Part shown: piece by piece, positions 39,301-52,136 of the stretch
Position numbering within the stretch: position 1 is the stretch's first letter
How the letters are laid out: each line of letters starts with the position of its first letter
Notes under the pieces: model-generated
Told to the model about the DNA's origin: nothing
The model's database searches: none
The model's input: the letters and a program-made list of their open reading frames with translations, nothing else
Made by a program: the position numbers and the translations under genes
Origin: Sinonovacula constricta
Lineage: Eukaryota > Mollusca > Bivalvia > Cardiida > Solecurtidae
Length of the DNA: 64,000 nt
Assembly: GCA_007844125.1 (NCBI GenBank)
Contig: CM017556.1
Location: 69,726,360 to 69,790,359, forward strand
Reading direction: 5' to 3'

Positions 39301-42300
39301 TTGGACGGAAGAGAAAGTACGTAGTAGCGACATTTACGTAAACACTGAAATAAAGCAAGTCAACAGCTTATTTGCAGAAACTTATATCTTTTAATCATAC
39401 TCTTTCTCACTCATTTTTAGCAATCTATATGCACTTTATGTTTTATTTAGATGGAAAAGTGGTCGTTATACATTGGTATCCCTATGGGAACCAACTGTGC
39501 ACCATTAATTGCAGATTTGTTTTTATACTGCTTTGAACGTGATTTCATGTTAACTTTATCCCCTTCAAACCAAAGCCACATTATAGAGGCTTTCAATTTA
39601 ACGTCACGCTATCTTGACGATATTCTAACTATAGATAATCCTTTCTTTTCTCAAATGATCCATCTGATTTACCCTCCAGAACTTACCCTTAATAAAGCAA
39701 ATAACTGACATTTAAATGCAGCATTTCCAGACATTGAGATCAATATTTCCAATGACAACGTCTCTACTAAAATCTATGACAAGAGAGATGATTTCAACTT
39801 TAGTATTGTGAATTATTTATACCTTGATGGTGATTCACCTCGTGCTACCTCCTATTGTATTTACATATCACAACTTACAAGGTTTGCACGAGTTTGTACT
39901 AAAGTAGAAGATTTCAATGCTAGAAACCTGTTTATTTCTTCCAAACTGTTACAGCAAGGCTTTCGTTTTCATAAATTAAGAAAGGCGTTTTCAAAATTCT
40001 TTCACCGCAATGATTTTATTGCTTCTAAGTATAATAGCAGTATGAAAACACTTATGCAGAAAGGCATAAGCCATCCTGCATTTTATGTAAATGTTTTATA
40101 CAAGTTAACGAAGATCAAGGGTCTCAATAACTTTTCTGACCACTTTACAAAACTTATCAGAAAATGTATTGCAGACGGTTACAACCCGGGAATACTTCAA
40201 TGTACTGCATTGCTTGCAATTGACCCTTTTACAGTCAAGAACTTGCATTGCTTTTAAATTACACGATGACCGGACAGGTCGTTGAGACTATATAAAAACA
40301 GTGACTTAAAGCCATACTTGGACAGTCACTGTTGGATTTCTTGTCTCTTCATCTCTCCAGTCGTGCCCTATATAGGTGGGACAACTTGAGCAGTCTCCAT
40401 ACCCTTTACGTGAGATTGCACAGTAGGTATAACATCGGGATTTTTTTTTATCTTTATCATATATAATATGTCAACTGCGGATAAATCCTCGGCGTTTATA
40501 ATATGTTTTTTAAACGATTAACTCTAAACAATACTACGTTTTATTTTGTTGATTTTCTAAAAATTCTATTGTTTCTTCCATATTGTTTACATTTCACTTT
40601 TGACACTTTTGGCATATGACGTCATGGCATTTATGACGTCATTATATGGTTCTTATAATATATCAGCGCTTGTACTGCTTTATTTTATTTTAAACTACTC
40701 TCTCATTTGGAATTTTTTGGTTGCCGAGGCTTTTATCTACTGTAAATACTGTACATATGTTCATTATATCTGTTTTAACTCCCGATGCAGGTGCTTACTG
40801 TTAGTTGTGTCACTTTGACGGGATACTTTTATTTACACTGTTTGTTTGATAGAAAAACCGTCAGGAAGTGCGAGGTTGGAGCGCTCCACAAACCAGGTTT
40901 AAGCACCCCAGTTGGCCCTTTTGCCGACTGACCGTTCCAAGGCGGTAACTGATGGTTTTTCTTTTTGTGTGTTATGTCTCGTCTCTGTGTTTTTTTGTCA
41001 CATTTACATTTACCTTGTCTGCCTTGGTCTGCAGGTAGATAAAATTTAAATATCTGTGAACATTTTGATAGGACCTTTTATTATTTACCTATTCTTATAT
41101 ACCAAATGTACGTTATTGCGCTGTGTATGTGTTTTATTTAGATATCGTTGGCATAAGCTGACATTTCAAACTGGTTTTTGTTCTTGTACAGGTTTACACA
41201 TCGTGCTGATCGTTCTTGCAATGATTGGAAAGAGCTGTATAACAGGAGCCTTTGGTACTGTATATGTGCTTTCCTCAGAGATTTACCCAACGGTCGTCCG
41301 GAATTCTGGCATGGGGGCAAGTTCGGCTGTAGCAAGGATAGGTAGCATGTTGGCGCCCTACATAGCCAAATCGGTATGTATTGACCAACCGTTAAATGTT
41401 GTGTCTTAAGGATGATCTACACAAATGTGGATCCTTTTAAAACAACGTTACAATTATAACAGTCCGTTGCTCTTGACGTTATATGTATGTATATGTTTAA
41501 ATTTCTACTGCCTACAACACAATGCAATATGTCAACTGCAACTAGTATTTCAGGTATTATCTGGCTCTGCTAAGTCGACCTTAACGAGAAAGTAACAATC
41601 GGATATGAGTAAGCTACTAATACCATTGCAAGGTCAACGCATAACTTAGCACAGCTTAAATATTGTTTATCCTGAACACATTCTAGTGTAATAAATTAAA
41701 GCAAAGTAAATATGAACAACCCTATTTATCACAAAGGTATTATTTCAATTAAATCTTAAATTTTTAAACAATTATGAACACCTTATATGTGTAAATTGTT
41801 TTACATGACAAAGGAAACTGTCTGTTAAAGTCCATTTTCAACATCTAAGACTGTGAAGAATGCATCTTACTTTAATATTATATATCTTTAATATTATATA
41901 GACAAGAATATAGCAACTTATCTACTTGATTTCTTTTGCGTTCAGGCAGACCTACTCAGTGGTTTGAACGGTCAGGCAATTCCTCTCACCTTGTTTGGAG
42001 CCTCAATGTTCCTGGCCGGATTACTGACCACATTGTTACCGGAGACACGGAACAGACCACTTCCAGAAACAATCGCCGACGCGACACACATGTCCAGGTT
42101 ATTAAATATCTACATATCTACTTAATCTTAGTAATTAGAGAGGCTCCAATGGCCAACCTGGCCCTACCTGACAAACTAGCCACTTCCCATTGTTTGTTTA
42201 CGAATCTCAATTTATAATGTTGGTAGATCTACATCTGAACAGCGTAGTAAAGGTTGATCTGTCCAACCATTTCTGTGGTTTTCATTTACCAAAAAAGCTA

Positions 42301-42707
42301 GACTTCTCTACGATTACTGTGACGAAACAAAGTAAAACAAAACAATCTTGCTTTCTGTAACCACTGCAATATAGATTAAAAATATAATTTGCATACTTTA
42401 AAAATAATAATATAACTCAAATTTATTTGTACTTATAATGCAAATATAAATATTTTATTACTTTATTCTTAAATAGAGTTATCTTGTCCTATATGTATGT
42501 AAGTATTGAACGTAACGTGCCACTCGTTTTCTGCTTTGTTTGCTTTAAAGTATTTTATTTAAATTCAATCTATTGTGTAATTCCCTCTTTTTTAAAAATC
42601 ATGTACTTATTAAAAACGAACAAGTTTAAATAAAGCGCTAATGACATTTCTGTTACAGGTATACTAGTAAGGAAAAGGAATTTACTGCGGACAGCACAGC
42701 CCTTTAA
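31737..42707 (+). CDS. SLC22-family organic ion transporter, gene B (10 coding exons; frame anomaly at exon 5/6)
   Basis: Exons by homology to gene A: 31737-31879, 33209-33440, 36554-36657, 37219-37373, 37888-38057, 38581-38790, 39090-39316, 41192-41373, 41946-42097 and 42659-42707. All have GT-AG borders. Exons 3, 4, 6, 7, 8 and 9 match gene A in length exactly (104, 155, 210, 227, 182 and 152 bases). Motifs present: FGVYQKR, a loop with Cys49, Cys87 and Cys108 and sequons at Asn71 and Asn95, GQLSDLIGRRK, ELVGPSKR, FVPESCRWLL, NIGNLGGDFYLNFAL, SSEIYPTVVRN, SSAVARIGS and PETRNRPLPETI. Exon 5 is one base longer than in gene A, so joining it to exon 6 at 38581 gives a stop (TGA) after three codons. 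If exon 6 instead begins at 38519 the frame is open throughout, 561 residues, with 21 extra residues before FVPESCRW. Without the surplus base the protein would be 540 residues. The C-terminus is S-T-A-L, a class I PDZ-ligand pattern. It is either a functional gene with a shifted splice site, a recent pseudogene, or carries an assembly error. Confidence 0.87.
33652..35237. repeat. 22-bp minisatellite array of about 1.6 kb in gene B intron 2
   Basis: Roughly 72 diverged tandem copies of a 22-bp unit, cctcatggctgcctcatatc plus gg, with variants such as taatatcgg, ttatatcgg and cacattgctgc. The unit has no stop in several frames, so it produces long repetitive open frames with a periodic Tyr-Arg-Pro-His pattern. 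These are not coding. It fills half of the 3.1-kb intron 2. Confidence 0.97.
36164..36385. repeat. Compound microsatellite: (ACAGAC)n, (CA)n, (TA)n, (TTTA)n
   Basis: Four simple-repeat types follow one another: cacagaca-rich to about 36235, CA to 36263, TA at 36281-36304, then about twenty TTTA units to 36385. It lies about 170 bases before the exon 3 acceptor of gene B. Confidence 0.95.
37530..37600 (+). mobile_element. Retroelement 3'-end fragment in gene B intron 4
   Basis: A degenerate match to 40891-40960: cagtaaaccagtt, then ggctgactgaccgttc, then aactgttg and a T-rich run. It is the third copy of this terminal motif in the window and the second inside gene B. Confidence 0.45.
38041..38590 (+). 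other. Gene B exon 5/6 junction: surplus base and two candidate 3' splice sites
   Basis: Exon 5 ends ...CCA TTT ATA CTG before the donor GTAAAT (38058), a phase 0 end. Gene A ends ...TAC TAC TG before the same GTAAAT, a phase 2 end. Removing one base in CCATTTATACTG would give P-F-Y-W, matching the A-Y-Y-W of gene A and the aromatic-Trp pair usual before PESxRW. The homologous acceptor is ttggcctttag, with the exon at 38581. A second acceptor, tgttttttttag, has an unbroken run of T and opens the exon at 38519. It fits the phase 0 donor and reads through to FVPESCRW with no stop. All of this is visible in the bases. Which site is used is not. Confidence 0.8.
39440..41035 (+). mobile_element. 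Retroelement fragment with reverse-transcriptase remnant, in gene B intron 7
   Basis: A reading frame from about 39451 to 40257 is broken by only one in-frame stop (TGA, 39706-39708). It carries the reverse-transcriptase block GIPMGTNCAPLIADLFLYC, then the catalytic Y-L-D-D box at 39610-39621 (SRYLDDIL), then TKIYDKRDDFNF and ISQLTRFARVC. The part upstream of GIPMG is missing, so the copy is 5'-truncated. It continues as noncoding sequence to a terminal motif at 40891-40960 and a TC-rich end near 41035. I recognise the protein type as a common retroelement polymerase in molluscs and cnidarians. A Penelope-like identity is my best guess but I am not sure of it. Confidence 0.75.
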
Positions 42708-45700
42708 AACGATAGAGTTGTACAGTGTCGTTGTAGCCTTGATCAAATGGAAATATACAAAAACACATGCGTCAAACTACAATTCATCAACTTAAACAGC
42801 TTCAGCCATTTATTAAGTTATCATTTAAGTTTATTTTGTTCAGGATAAATTGAAGGCTGTGGTGGTATGTTTATTAAAGGCTTATTAAATACTGCACTGC
42901 GCTTATCGTTCAAAATGCAAGTTTACGAAGCCACTTTCACTGTCACGACTTCACTCTTATGCAAACACTATTTTAAGACACGATCTATTTGAAGGATAAA
43001 ATGCTGTATATTTTAACTAAATAATTAATATTGAATCTGTTCATTTATCGGTTTTGACATTGCATTATATATAGTTGTAACCACAAACACGTCCATCGAA
43101 CTAACTTTTGTTATAGTATAATCATTCTAACTGTATATCTTCTTAATTTGATATAATTATCATATAAAATGAACCTGTTACATTATATATCTTCATATGT
43201 GTGTGTGATTGTATATTTATAATTTTTTAATAATATTATTTTCTTATATAGGACATTAACTTGCCGTTTTGATGGTACATTTCTGTTCAAATAATCTTCA
43301 AATAAATTTGATTAAGCATTGTAATAATATGTCTAGAAGTGTATATATGTTTAAACTTTTTTTAAGTAGTGATTATGACATCATGAAAGCAGTGTTTGAT
43401 TATCATACATGTTATAGGTCGTTTCTTTCTTTTCTTTTTTGTTTTGTTTGTTTTTGTTATGTATGTACCGATTGCACATGATGTGTACATGTTATAGTAC
43501 AAGTCTGCAGATAAAGGCAAATAATGGCGGCCCTTAAGTAGATCTTTAAATTATATGAGACTATCCAATGAAGGTATGGCTTATTGAAAGTTTTTTTTTA
43601 TTTCTCTGATTCGCCGTGTGTTTTTTTCCTGAGTATTGTGGTGATATATTTTACCTTTATGAATCATTATTTATTCAGATTTAGCATGTTTGTATCACTA
43701 CCAAAATTCTTTCCAAATCTTTAGATTCCGGTTATAGCGTGCATTCGACGTCATCGCGTCTAACTGACAACGTCGCGCGGTTTAATAGTCTATTTACATT
43801 AATATATGAAAAAAAGATACAATGACATTACATGATCGCACGAATTGCTAGCTTATCAGTCAAAGTTTTAAAGGAATTTATAATGCCATAATCAGTTTTA
43901 ACCAATGACGGGCAATACGAGCAGATCGGACGGGGTTTTTTTGCATAAGAGGTTCTTTCTATGTAATATCACGTAAAAACATTAACGATTGATTTCTCTT
44001 AGCGTTTTTACAATAAGTATTATATGCTGCGTCGTTGTTATGTTAATGGGTGTAAACAATTAGACATTTGATAACAAGGAAGTAAAAAAACCACACCGCT
44101 GACACATTATCATTCTAAAATGGAGAGAATCTAAATCTAATACCGGTAATAACCTTATATCTTCACAGTCGTCAATTCCAGAAACTAATTAAGGTAACAG
44201 GATATTGAATTTTTATTGCAAATCTAGTCAGTCTTCCATTGTAGAAAGTGTTGATACAGGTTAACTCTAGCAGCGATGGTGAGGGTCAATTTGAAACAAA
44301 TGAACAGTTTTAGACTGCCAGCGTGATGTTGATGTACAATATAATTAGTGTGTGAGGCAGTTTAGAAGTAATTGCCGTGGTTGTTTCGGGATCTATGGCA
44401 AACCACGCAGTTTAATTATTGATACTGAGCAAGCTGTTAGCCTTTAGACAACACTGCCTAGAGATGACATCAGATGAATTTCTGTTCCTAGAAAGGACTT
44501 AACTCAATGGTCTGAAGCTAGGTCAAAGAACCAAAAGCTAAGGTGATATGTAACTTGCAAAGTGGGTGGAGTAAAATTGGAAAATGACTAAATGGCATGT
44601 GTGCCTTCAGCTTAAATGAATTTTAAAAATAATGGTGTCTCCTGCAAGTGTACAAGAATGCCTTAAAATATTTCTTTATAACTTAAACGAGCAGTAACAA
44701 AAATATTGAAAACAATAAAAGTGAGCTAATTGTAAAACAAAAATCCATTAAAGTGGCCAGTTTTGGAATTCAAATATCTATGGCTTACAATGGGTTTCAG
44801 TGTTAACTGGAAAGCATATAATTTTAACACGCTTTATCTTGTTTATTAGGGAGATTTAACTTAAGATAGTGTTTACCATTAGCCATGACAACAATTGTAA
44901 AAAGATTGTTAACTCAGGGATTACTTTAAAAGGTTGCATGTTTACATTTATGTTAACTTTGATTTCTAAGTACATGTGTTAGTAATCAAATCAAACAAAA
45001 TATATCCTAAACTATGATAAACTATGTTAACAAAAGTTATAATAATGACCTAATTCTAAAATCGGTTAGAACCCTAAATACCTAGTCGCAATAAGGTGAC
45101 AACACTTCTAGCCTTTTATAAACACACTTCAATCTGTTCTGGGGGTGACGCGTTACATTTGCCATTTATATTTTACTATGATTTTTTTCTTTATTTTTGT
45201 TACTTTCATTTATTCGCACAAGTCCGCCAATGGAAACTGGTCTCAATTATACAGGGGAAGAATATATGTAAACATATTGTTAAATGAATTATGATATTGT
45301 CACCACAATGTTGTAACTGTTTAAAGATATCATTATATAATATCATAATTATATGACACATATACATGTATAAATATAATAATGTCACTAGATTTTATAT
45401 GTAGATTTGTACATTATATATGAATGTATATGAAATCAATAAAAATATATTTAAAAGATACGGCTTTAAGTGCATAAACGTTTTATTAAGAGATATTAGA
45501 GTGGCATTAATGTATCCCGTAATGAAAAAAAAACGCAAGGGTGCCGCTGTTTACTTATCTACTTTAACATATTGTGGTTTGCTTATTTGGTCTGGGAACA
45601 CTTTTCATAGATTAAATGGTTATATTATTAACCAATATACAACTAGTTGATTAACATTATTTAGTAGACAGTATGCATTTGTCAGTATGCTTATTCAAAC

Positions 45701-45839
45701 TCTATATTTTCTTTGAAGCAAAGGAAATCAAAGGCAAAACTAACGTAATAAACAAAGGTGTTTTCGAATAAAAACTTTTTTTATAAACAAGAACCTCAAA
45801 CAGTTTCGGACATTTAGTAGGTTTCCCTTTTTACTGTAT
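42708..45839. other. 3' flank of gene B, no gene seen
   Basis: The gene B 3' untranslated region and AT-rich DNA. No third SLC22 copy or other exon-like frame was recognised up to the start of the decayed LINE. Confidence 0.5.
42873..43306 (+). terminator. Candidate polyadenylation signals of gene B
   Basis: Variant ATTAAA hexamers lie at 42873 and 42884, about 170 bases after the stop, and a canonical AATAAA at 43301-43306, about 590 bases after it. Which one is used cannot be told from sequence. Confidence 0.3.
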
Positions 45840-48800
45840 ATAGCAATCAAGAATGTCGTACAATTACATTTATTAAAAGTCGTTAATTGGAATTGCAGAG
45901 GAATAATGCAATCTGCGCACCCTTTGAACAATTTACAAGCCGTCGAAAACATTGATATCGCACTTATGTGTGAACAGAAACTATTGCCGAGATCAACATC
46001 ATTTGTGACTGTGAGTTTTACGTTAGTGTTAATGACACTGGTAACCGGTACGGATCAGCAAGTGCGGAAAGTGGGCACAGTCATAATTAACATTGCTGTC
46101 TTGCATACATAGAATCAACAATATCGAAAGCCATAGAATAGCCGGAATTGGAAAGGACCTTACAAACAAAATTATATGTGATGTATATACATGACAGCCA
46201 GCAGCGATATAGAGTACATTAAGCAAGTGCTTGGAAACGTTTCAATCCTTCCTAACTATTTTACGTGCGTCGCTGTAAGCGAGGTACTTTCGTGCTCGTT
46301 ACACTCGAACCTAAAAAATTAATGCAGTCCAAAGTTGCAGTTGCTTGCAATGTTTAAAGATAGAAACATTATAGCTTTTCGTAAAACATGTTTTGGAATG
46401 GAATAATAACGGCACATTTATACCGACGTATACACAATTATCGACCAAACTTCGATTTAAATGGCTCCTCAGTAGTAGATTTTCGGGTCGTTGGCAGCTG
46501 AGAAACACTTACATCTGATCACGTGCCAACCTTTCTGCCCTTGAAGCTAGGCCTAGCTGTTTGAAGTTCTAGTACGAACATTTTTCACAGTTTGTAACAA
46601 ATGCATCACCGCATTAATTGCTCATTATCAAGCCATACAGGAAGGACAACTTAAATGCTTTGTGGAAACTCATTGTACAATATGCGACCGAGTGCTCATA
46701 AATTGCATAATTATAAAGGTGATAAATAGGACAGACTCCGTTCTTCCACACAGAAAGTTTAACAGAAATTTTAAACCATAGTGGGAGCCTGAAGTCAAAC
46801 ACGCATATCAAGAGTACCTTGCGTACAGAAGGGTATGGATAGATAACCATCAACCGAAGGATACACTCTTATCCAACGTATATTTAGTATACAAACGCAA
46901 TACGTAGGTTCCGTCGCTAGCAACGACCATAACAAAGTGATATCGAGGAAAGAATACTATTGATAACCTAAATACAGCTGCCCATTTAGACTATAATCTC
47001 TTCTGGAAATTACTACGCGAATGAAAAATTAACACCCACTATATATGGAATTAGATTTCGCTTGATAATTGGACTTACGCAGACAAAAACGTCGTGACTG
47101 CCTTCTAGTTGTTCTTTACAAAAGTATTCAGAAATAACAATAATATTTCTCACTCACAACAGGATAAACTCTCTGAACTGCGAACTTGATAATGAAATAG
47201 ATGATCTTCCCTTGAATGCACAATTCACCACTGACGACGTTGTAAGAATTAGAACATTATTGAAAAGGAAAACGCCCTGAAATAGATAACATACACAACG
47301 TTTGGAGAAAATGGTCATGTATTGTATATGTTTTACTATTAATTTTTAACTCCATCCTACACAATGAACGCACACGAAAGCAGTGGCAAACTAATATCAT
47401 TATACCACTTTACAGAGGAAAGGGTAAAACAGAAAACGACCCTGGCAGCGATCGGCCGATTTCCTTAATGCCTTTCATTAATAAAGCTATTTGAAAAACC
47501 ATTTCTGTCTCGAATGGATTGGTACTTTTCTTAGTTCTAACATCATTTCACTTGCCTGTCAATAACAGCAGGACTTCCCTCAACAACTCAGATGTGTAAC
47601 CGTATCATTTAACGTACAAGAGACGATATTGCTTACAGATCGAGGAAGATAGTAATGCATACACTGTAAAGCTTGATCAGAAGGCCGCCATTGACTCGGT
47701 GGGGCACGATGGCTCCTTACTGAAGTTTTGTCGCATTGATTTTGCTGGAAGATGTCATGCGCTCTTCTTCCAATAACTTGCAGTGCAAGGTTCGACTAAA
47801 TGGCATGGAGCAAACTGAAGTACGAGTGATGCGATCTGTCAACCAAGCGGCCGCTCTCCCCACGTTATATTATCTAGTACATACTGACCAACTACGACAT
47901 TAACTTAGAGAACAACAATTTTAGGTGTATTGTTATTTGTCATATTCCACTGGTCACCCATCTTTACATAATAAATGTACAGCGAAAAAGCTAATAAATA
48001 TATATATATATGCAACGAATGGAAAATAGAATACTAACGTTTGCAAGTTAGGTACAATAGTACTCACCACTAGGCCAGCCAAATTCTGGCAATCTGTACA
48101 ATATGCGGTGACCAGACAATAACTGTAAACCGAACCTGGTAACTCTGTTCTCGGTATCAGACAAGGGAGTAACACAAAATGAACAAGCAAAATAGAAGAA
48201 CGATGTCAAAAAAAGCAACAACAACAAAGAACACGCATTCTTTTCAATAGATTCGCAAGGAATTCACCTCGACGATCTCGTAGCAGCTTACTTGTACAAT
48301 AAAGTAATATTCTCTATAGCACTATATGGGAGCGAGATATGGAATAATATTAATTAGTCCGACCCTAAATACAGGGCTTGCCGACATCAACCCGTCTTTT
48401 CAAAGCCATATAGTTTAGTAGTGTTACTTATTTATGTATGAGCGCATATATGTGTGTCCGTGAGTGTTCATGAGTGCGTTCTTTTCCTTGTCTAGTTTTG
48501 TACTACATAACTTATTGGTCTATATCTTTGGCATTTGTACGTATCAATTTGATATCACCAAGCATAGTGGAATAAAGAATTGAACTGAGGTTTTTCATTT
48601 GCACACAGACGCCACTTATACATTTCTGTCTGTTACTACGTGTTTTAAATTATTTAATATACAGTTTTGCAAGCCGAATTTGAGATATATTGGTCCTTTC
48701 ACCGATTAAAGTTGATAAATGTCCTTCTCATACATTTATGTCATTGGATGGTGATTTCATTAAAAGCGCTTTCAAACGACTTTATTTTAACACTTTATTT

Positions 48801-48951
48801 ATCGTCATACACTCTCATGATCAATGACCAGAAATGCTTATCAAGTTTTTCATATATCCTCCTAAACGTGTCGTTAAGGTGTCCAATGAATTCGATCTGT
48901 GGATAATGAACTGTTTCAATAAAATTATTATTATTATTATTATTATTATTA

Positions 48952-49020
<69 letters not shown>

Positions 49021-49024
49021 CATT
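45840..49024 (+). mobile_element. Heavily decayed LINE (endonuclease plus reverse transcriptase) with (ATT)n tail
   Basis: Pieces in changing frames appear in the right order for a non-LTR retrotransposon. There is an endonuclease start at about 45880-46010 (NWNCRGI, then DIALMCEQKL) and an endonuclease end near 46514 (S-D-H-V-P). The reverse transcriptase follows: a LYRGKGK..DPGSDRPISLMP block at about 47405-47490, an AIDSVGHDG palm motif near 47690, and a KVRLNGMEQ block near 47790. A C-terminal segment has ARCQKAKNAFFS-like and IALYGSEIWNN stretches (48200-48350). Stops and frameshifts are numerous, so it is dead. The tract at 48924-49020 is the probable tail, though a second simple end near 48570 makes the 3' border uncertain. 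Confidence 0.7.
48924..49020. repeat. (ATT)n microsatellite
   Basis: About thirty ATT units interrupted by one aatttatt, directly after caataaa. On the minus strand it reads as poly-Asn, which is not a protein. Confidence 0.96.
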
Positions 49025-52000
49025 ATGGATTGTTGTGAGAAGTACTTTGATATAGCAATGGCATTTGATGATATGCAAAGTTTAATTCCAGAAAGTGAAC
49101 CTAATAATACATTTCTTCTTTAATTCAAACTCACTTAGTTTGTTATTTTAATTAAATATTTATGTACTGACCTCTTTACATTTAGATAGTACAGATCAAC
49201 TTTGCTTGTGTTTTTCTATCCTTTGATAGATTAAAGATAACAAACTTTAAATCATGCTGGTTAATAAAAGCGAGAAAGTAAATCGAATTGTTATTAGTAA
49301 ACAGTTGCAAAACATAAAAGTAGACGACAACATATATGCGTTGACTATATTGAGTGAGTTCATACATAAAAATGTCTTATAAAATAAATCATTTCAGTTG
49401 CATACATTCATCATCTAAAACCAATCGGAGCCTCGACCTTCCACAAATTCGAATAAAAATGTCCTATGAAAAAATAATTATCTATGTTCACACTAGCATG
49501 CGTGCTTCTATCCATTTGCCTTTATGACAGTGATGCTGAAGTATGAAATGTCAAATGTAGAAAATTTGCAAACTCAGACAAAGATAAATGGACAAATAGT
49601 TTTGCGGTTAACACTTTTCCGACTGCATTATTCCCTTAATAGTGCCATATATTATTTTCTTTCAACTTTTACAGCCAATGCAGTACACAAAGGGATAAAA
49701 GAATATCATGTTGGCTTCATGAAAATAATTGCAAAAAAATGCAGCCATCTATGAAATATTACTATTTAATGATGTTGGCAGGAAATTCCCCAGTAGGAAA
49801 CAAACGTGTATTATTGTTTTGCATTTGTATCTTAAGAAAAGCCTTCTAACTCACCCGAGTCTTACAACAATAATATCTGTTTATAGCTGTTAATATGCTG
49901 CTTTACTGTACATTTGTTTTAATCTACAACATACCAATATAATTGTTTAGGAGTGTGATATGAAAAACGGACATTTCTTTAATGCTAAATTATCACTGAA
50001 TAATGTTGTCAACACATAATATATAACACCTCTACATAATTGCTATATACATGTTCTTGTACCAGTTATTTACTATATATATTGTACATATTAGTTTAAT
50101 GGACCAGTGTCTTATTGAATTGTCTAATTAACTGCTTACAAATTACAATTTGTAAATAGCGATTGACCATTTGTACAATTGTTTTATACACTGCGATTGA
50201 CACACAATGTTTTAAATACAATTTCAGCATAACGTATACTATTATAGTTATGTGTTTCAGGTGGCGGTTATGGATTCATTGTAATTAGATTCGGACCTGA
50301 GGAATAGTCTACCGTTATTGTATTGGTCATTCTTCTGTGCCACATGTATTTATATCAAATTCATGGCATCGATGTTCCTTGCTGGAGCTAGAACGGCTTT
50401 GAAATGCCTTATAACTAATATATAAATGAATATCTCGGCTGTTTTACAGAAAATATCTTTAACTGTCAAACTATAAAAATGAAATATAACTAAAACGAAA
50501 CGAGTTTTATATACGTCTTATTTCTTTTAATCGTCAATGTAAACGAGGTGAAGTTAATCTACATACAATTAGAAAATCGAGTCTATTGGCTGAAATAGGG
50601 TTATGCCAGACGAAATTTTGTAAAACTCATTAAATTCGAATCGTGCCATACAACCCATACGTTTGCCATCGAGATTTCCAACCAATGAACAATACGCTAA
50701 TTCCAAAAGTTGTATAAATCTTCGCTTAACACACGTTTCGAAAAAAATGTCATCCTTTGTAATATTAAGGAATAGTAATGAACTTTGTTGCGGACATGCG
50801 CCGAAAATGTGCCCGTTATTTCAAATAAGTACAAAAATGAAAATCTCAATCAGACCTCACATGACAAAAGTCAGTACTGGATTTTAACATATGGCGTGTG
50901 TACATGTAAATCACTGAATATTTTGAGACACAAAAACTGGGATCTGTTCACGAGATAGTTTCGATTTAGAGTTCAAAAAATACCAAAGACGAATTGAAAT
51001 TCAACGATTTCTCTTGGGAAAAAGATTGCTTTCATTTTCAAATTATAGTATTATGACAAGCACCCTGAACATAGATTAATACTTAATATTTGAAAACGTT
51101 TAGGTCTCTGTTTAAACTGAGAAATGCATGTTAAACAGAATCGGCGTAGCTTTTGAAATAATTTCTCACCTTAACATTAGAGAGACTACGAGATCAATAT
51201 GTAAGAAGGAAATATTATACACACTGTGATATGTGTTTTTTTTTCAACTGCTACCTTTAACTGGCCATAAACTGACATCAAATAAGATTTAATTAAATTG
51301 TGGATCTTTATAGCCTGAAAACAAATAAACATGAATATTTATATAACTTCCAGTAAAAGGTTTTCAAAAATGTATTTTTGAGATTGTGCATCTATAAAAT
51401 TGTTTATGCTGCATAGCGTATCATTGTATAAAAATGTTACCGTACAATTTTCTTTCATTTTCGGATCAGTTCTGATCATTGTCTGTGGGATATTTGCTTC
51501 ATGAAAGTTTGTATATTTGGATGTAAAATCCACCATTAAACATGGTTCAATATAGTCACGTTTTAGCTCCAGATAAGTATAAGTAGCATTATCTTTTGTA
51601 CTGAATAGCGTAATTAAATGTCGGTCGGACGCATCGTTTTCATTTTTTGCGTTGATCATTGTTTGTGTTACCTAGCAAACACATTTCTCCAGCTGTTAGC
51701 AATAAATAAAATAAAGAAAAATAATAAAGAAAAACATATACTTATATAACAATATGAAATATGTTTTAGAAACTTCATCTTCATTACATTTAAATGTTAC
51801 ATTCGGGGCAAAAATGCTTGGTTCGAACTTTACATGCTGTAAAATCCTTATCATAATCTTATCATAATACGCATGATTTGTGTATCTATAAAATTTTAGG
51901 TATTGTTTGCATGCATTTGGTTACCATTTACGCTATCTTAAAAAATGGCCCTCGATTAAAATTCAGTGATTACCAGTTTTCATGCAATTTCACTTCTTCT

Positions 52001-52136
52001 TTCAGTTGAAACTTTTGCACTATTTACATTGTCAAAACCTGTCGCTAGGTCAATGCCTGCATTTTTGCATCCTCGACTTGAAAATCTAGTGGATTATATG
52101 TTGTTGTCTTTGAAATAGACATATCATTAATAATAT
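49025..52136. other. Intergenic, no gene seen
   Basis: AT-rich DNA. The longest open frame is a 106-codon minus-strand frame at 51339-51659, a length expected by chance at this base composition, with no family resemblance and no convincing splice sites. Confidence 0.5.

Noticed and set aside
48821..49078. Poly-Asn or poly-Leu/Ile open frames
   Set aside because: They are translations of the (ATT)n microsatellite.
51339..51659. 106-codon minus-strand frame with three Asn glycosylation sequons
   Set aside because: A few frames of this length are expected by chance in 64 kb of AT-rich DNA, and Asn/Thr-rich translations create sequons. Flanking splice sites are weak.
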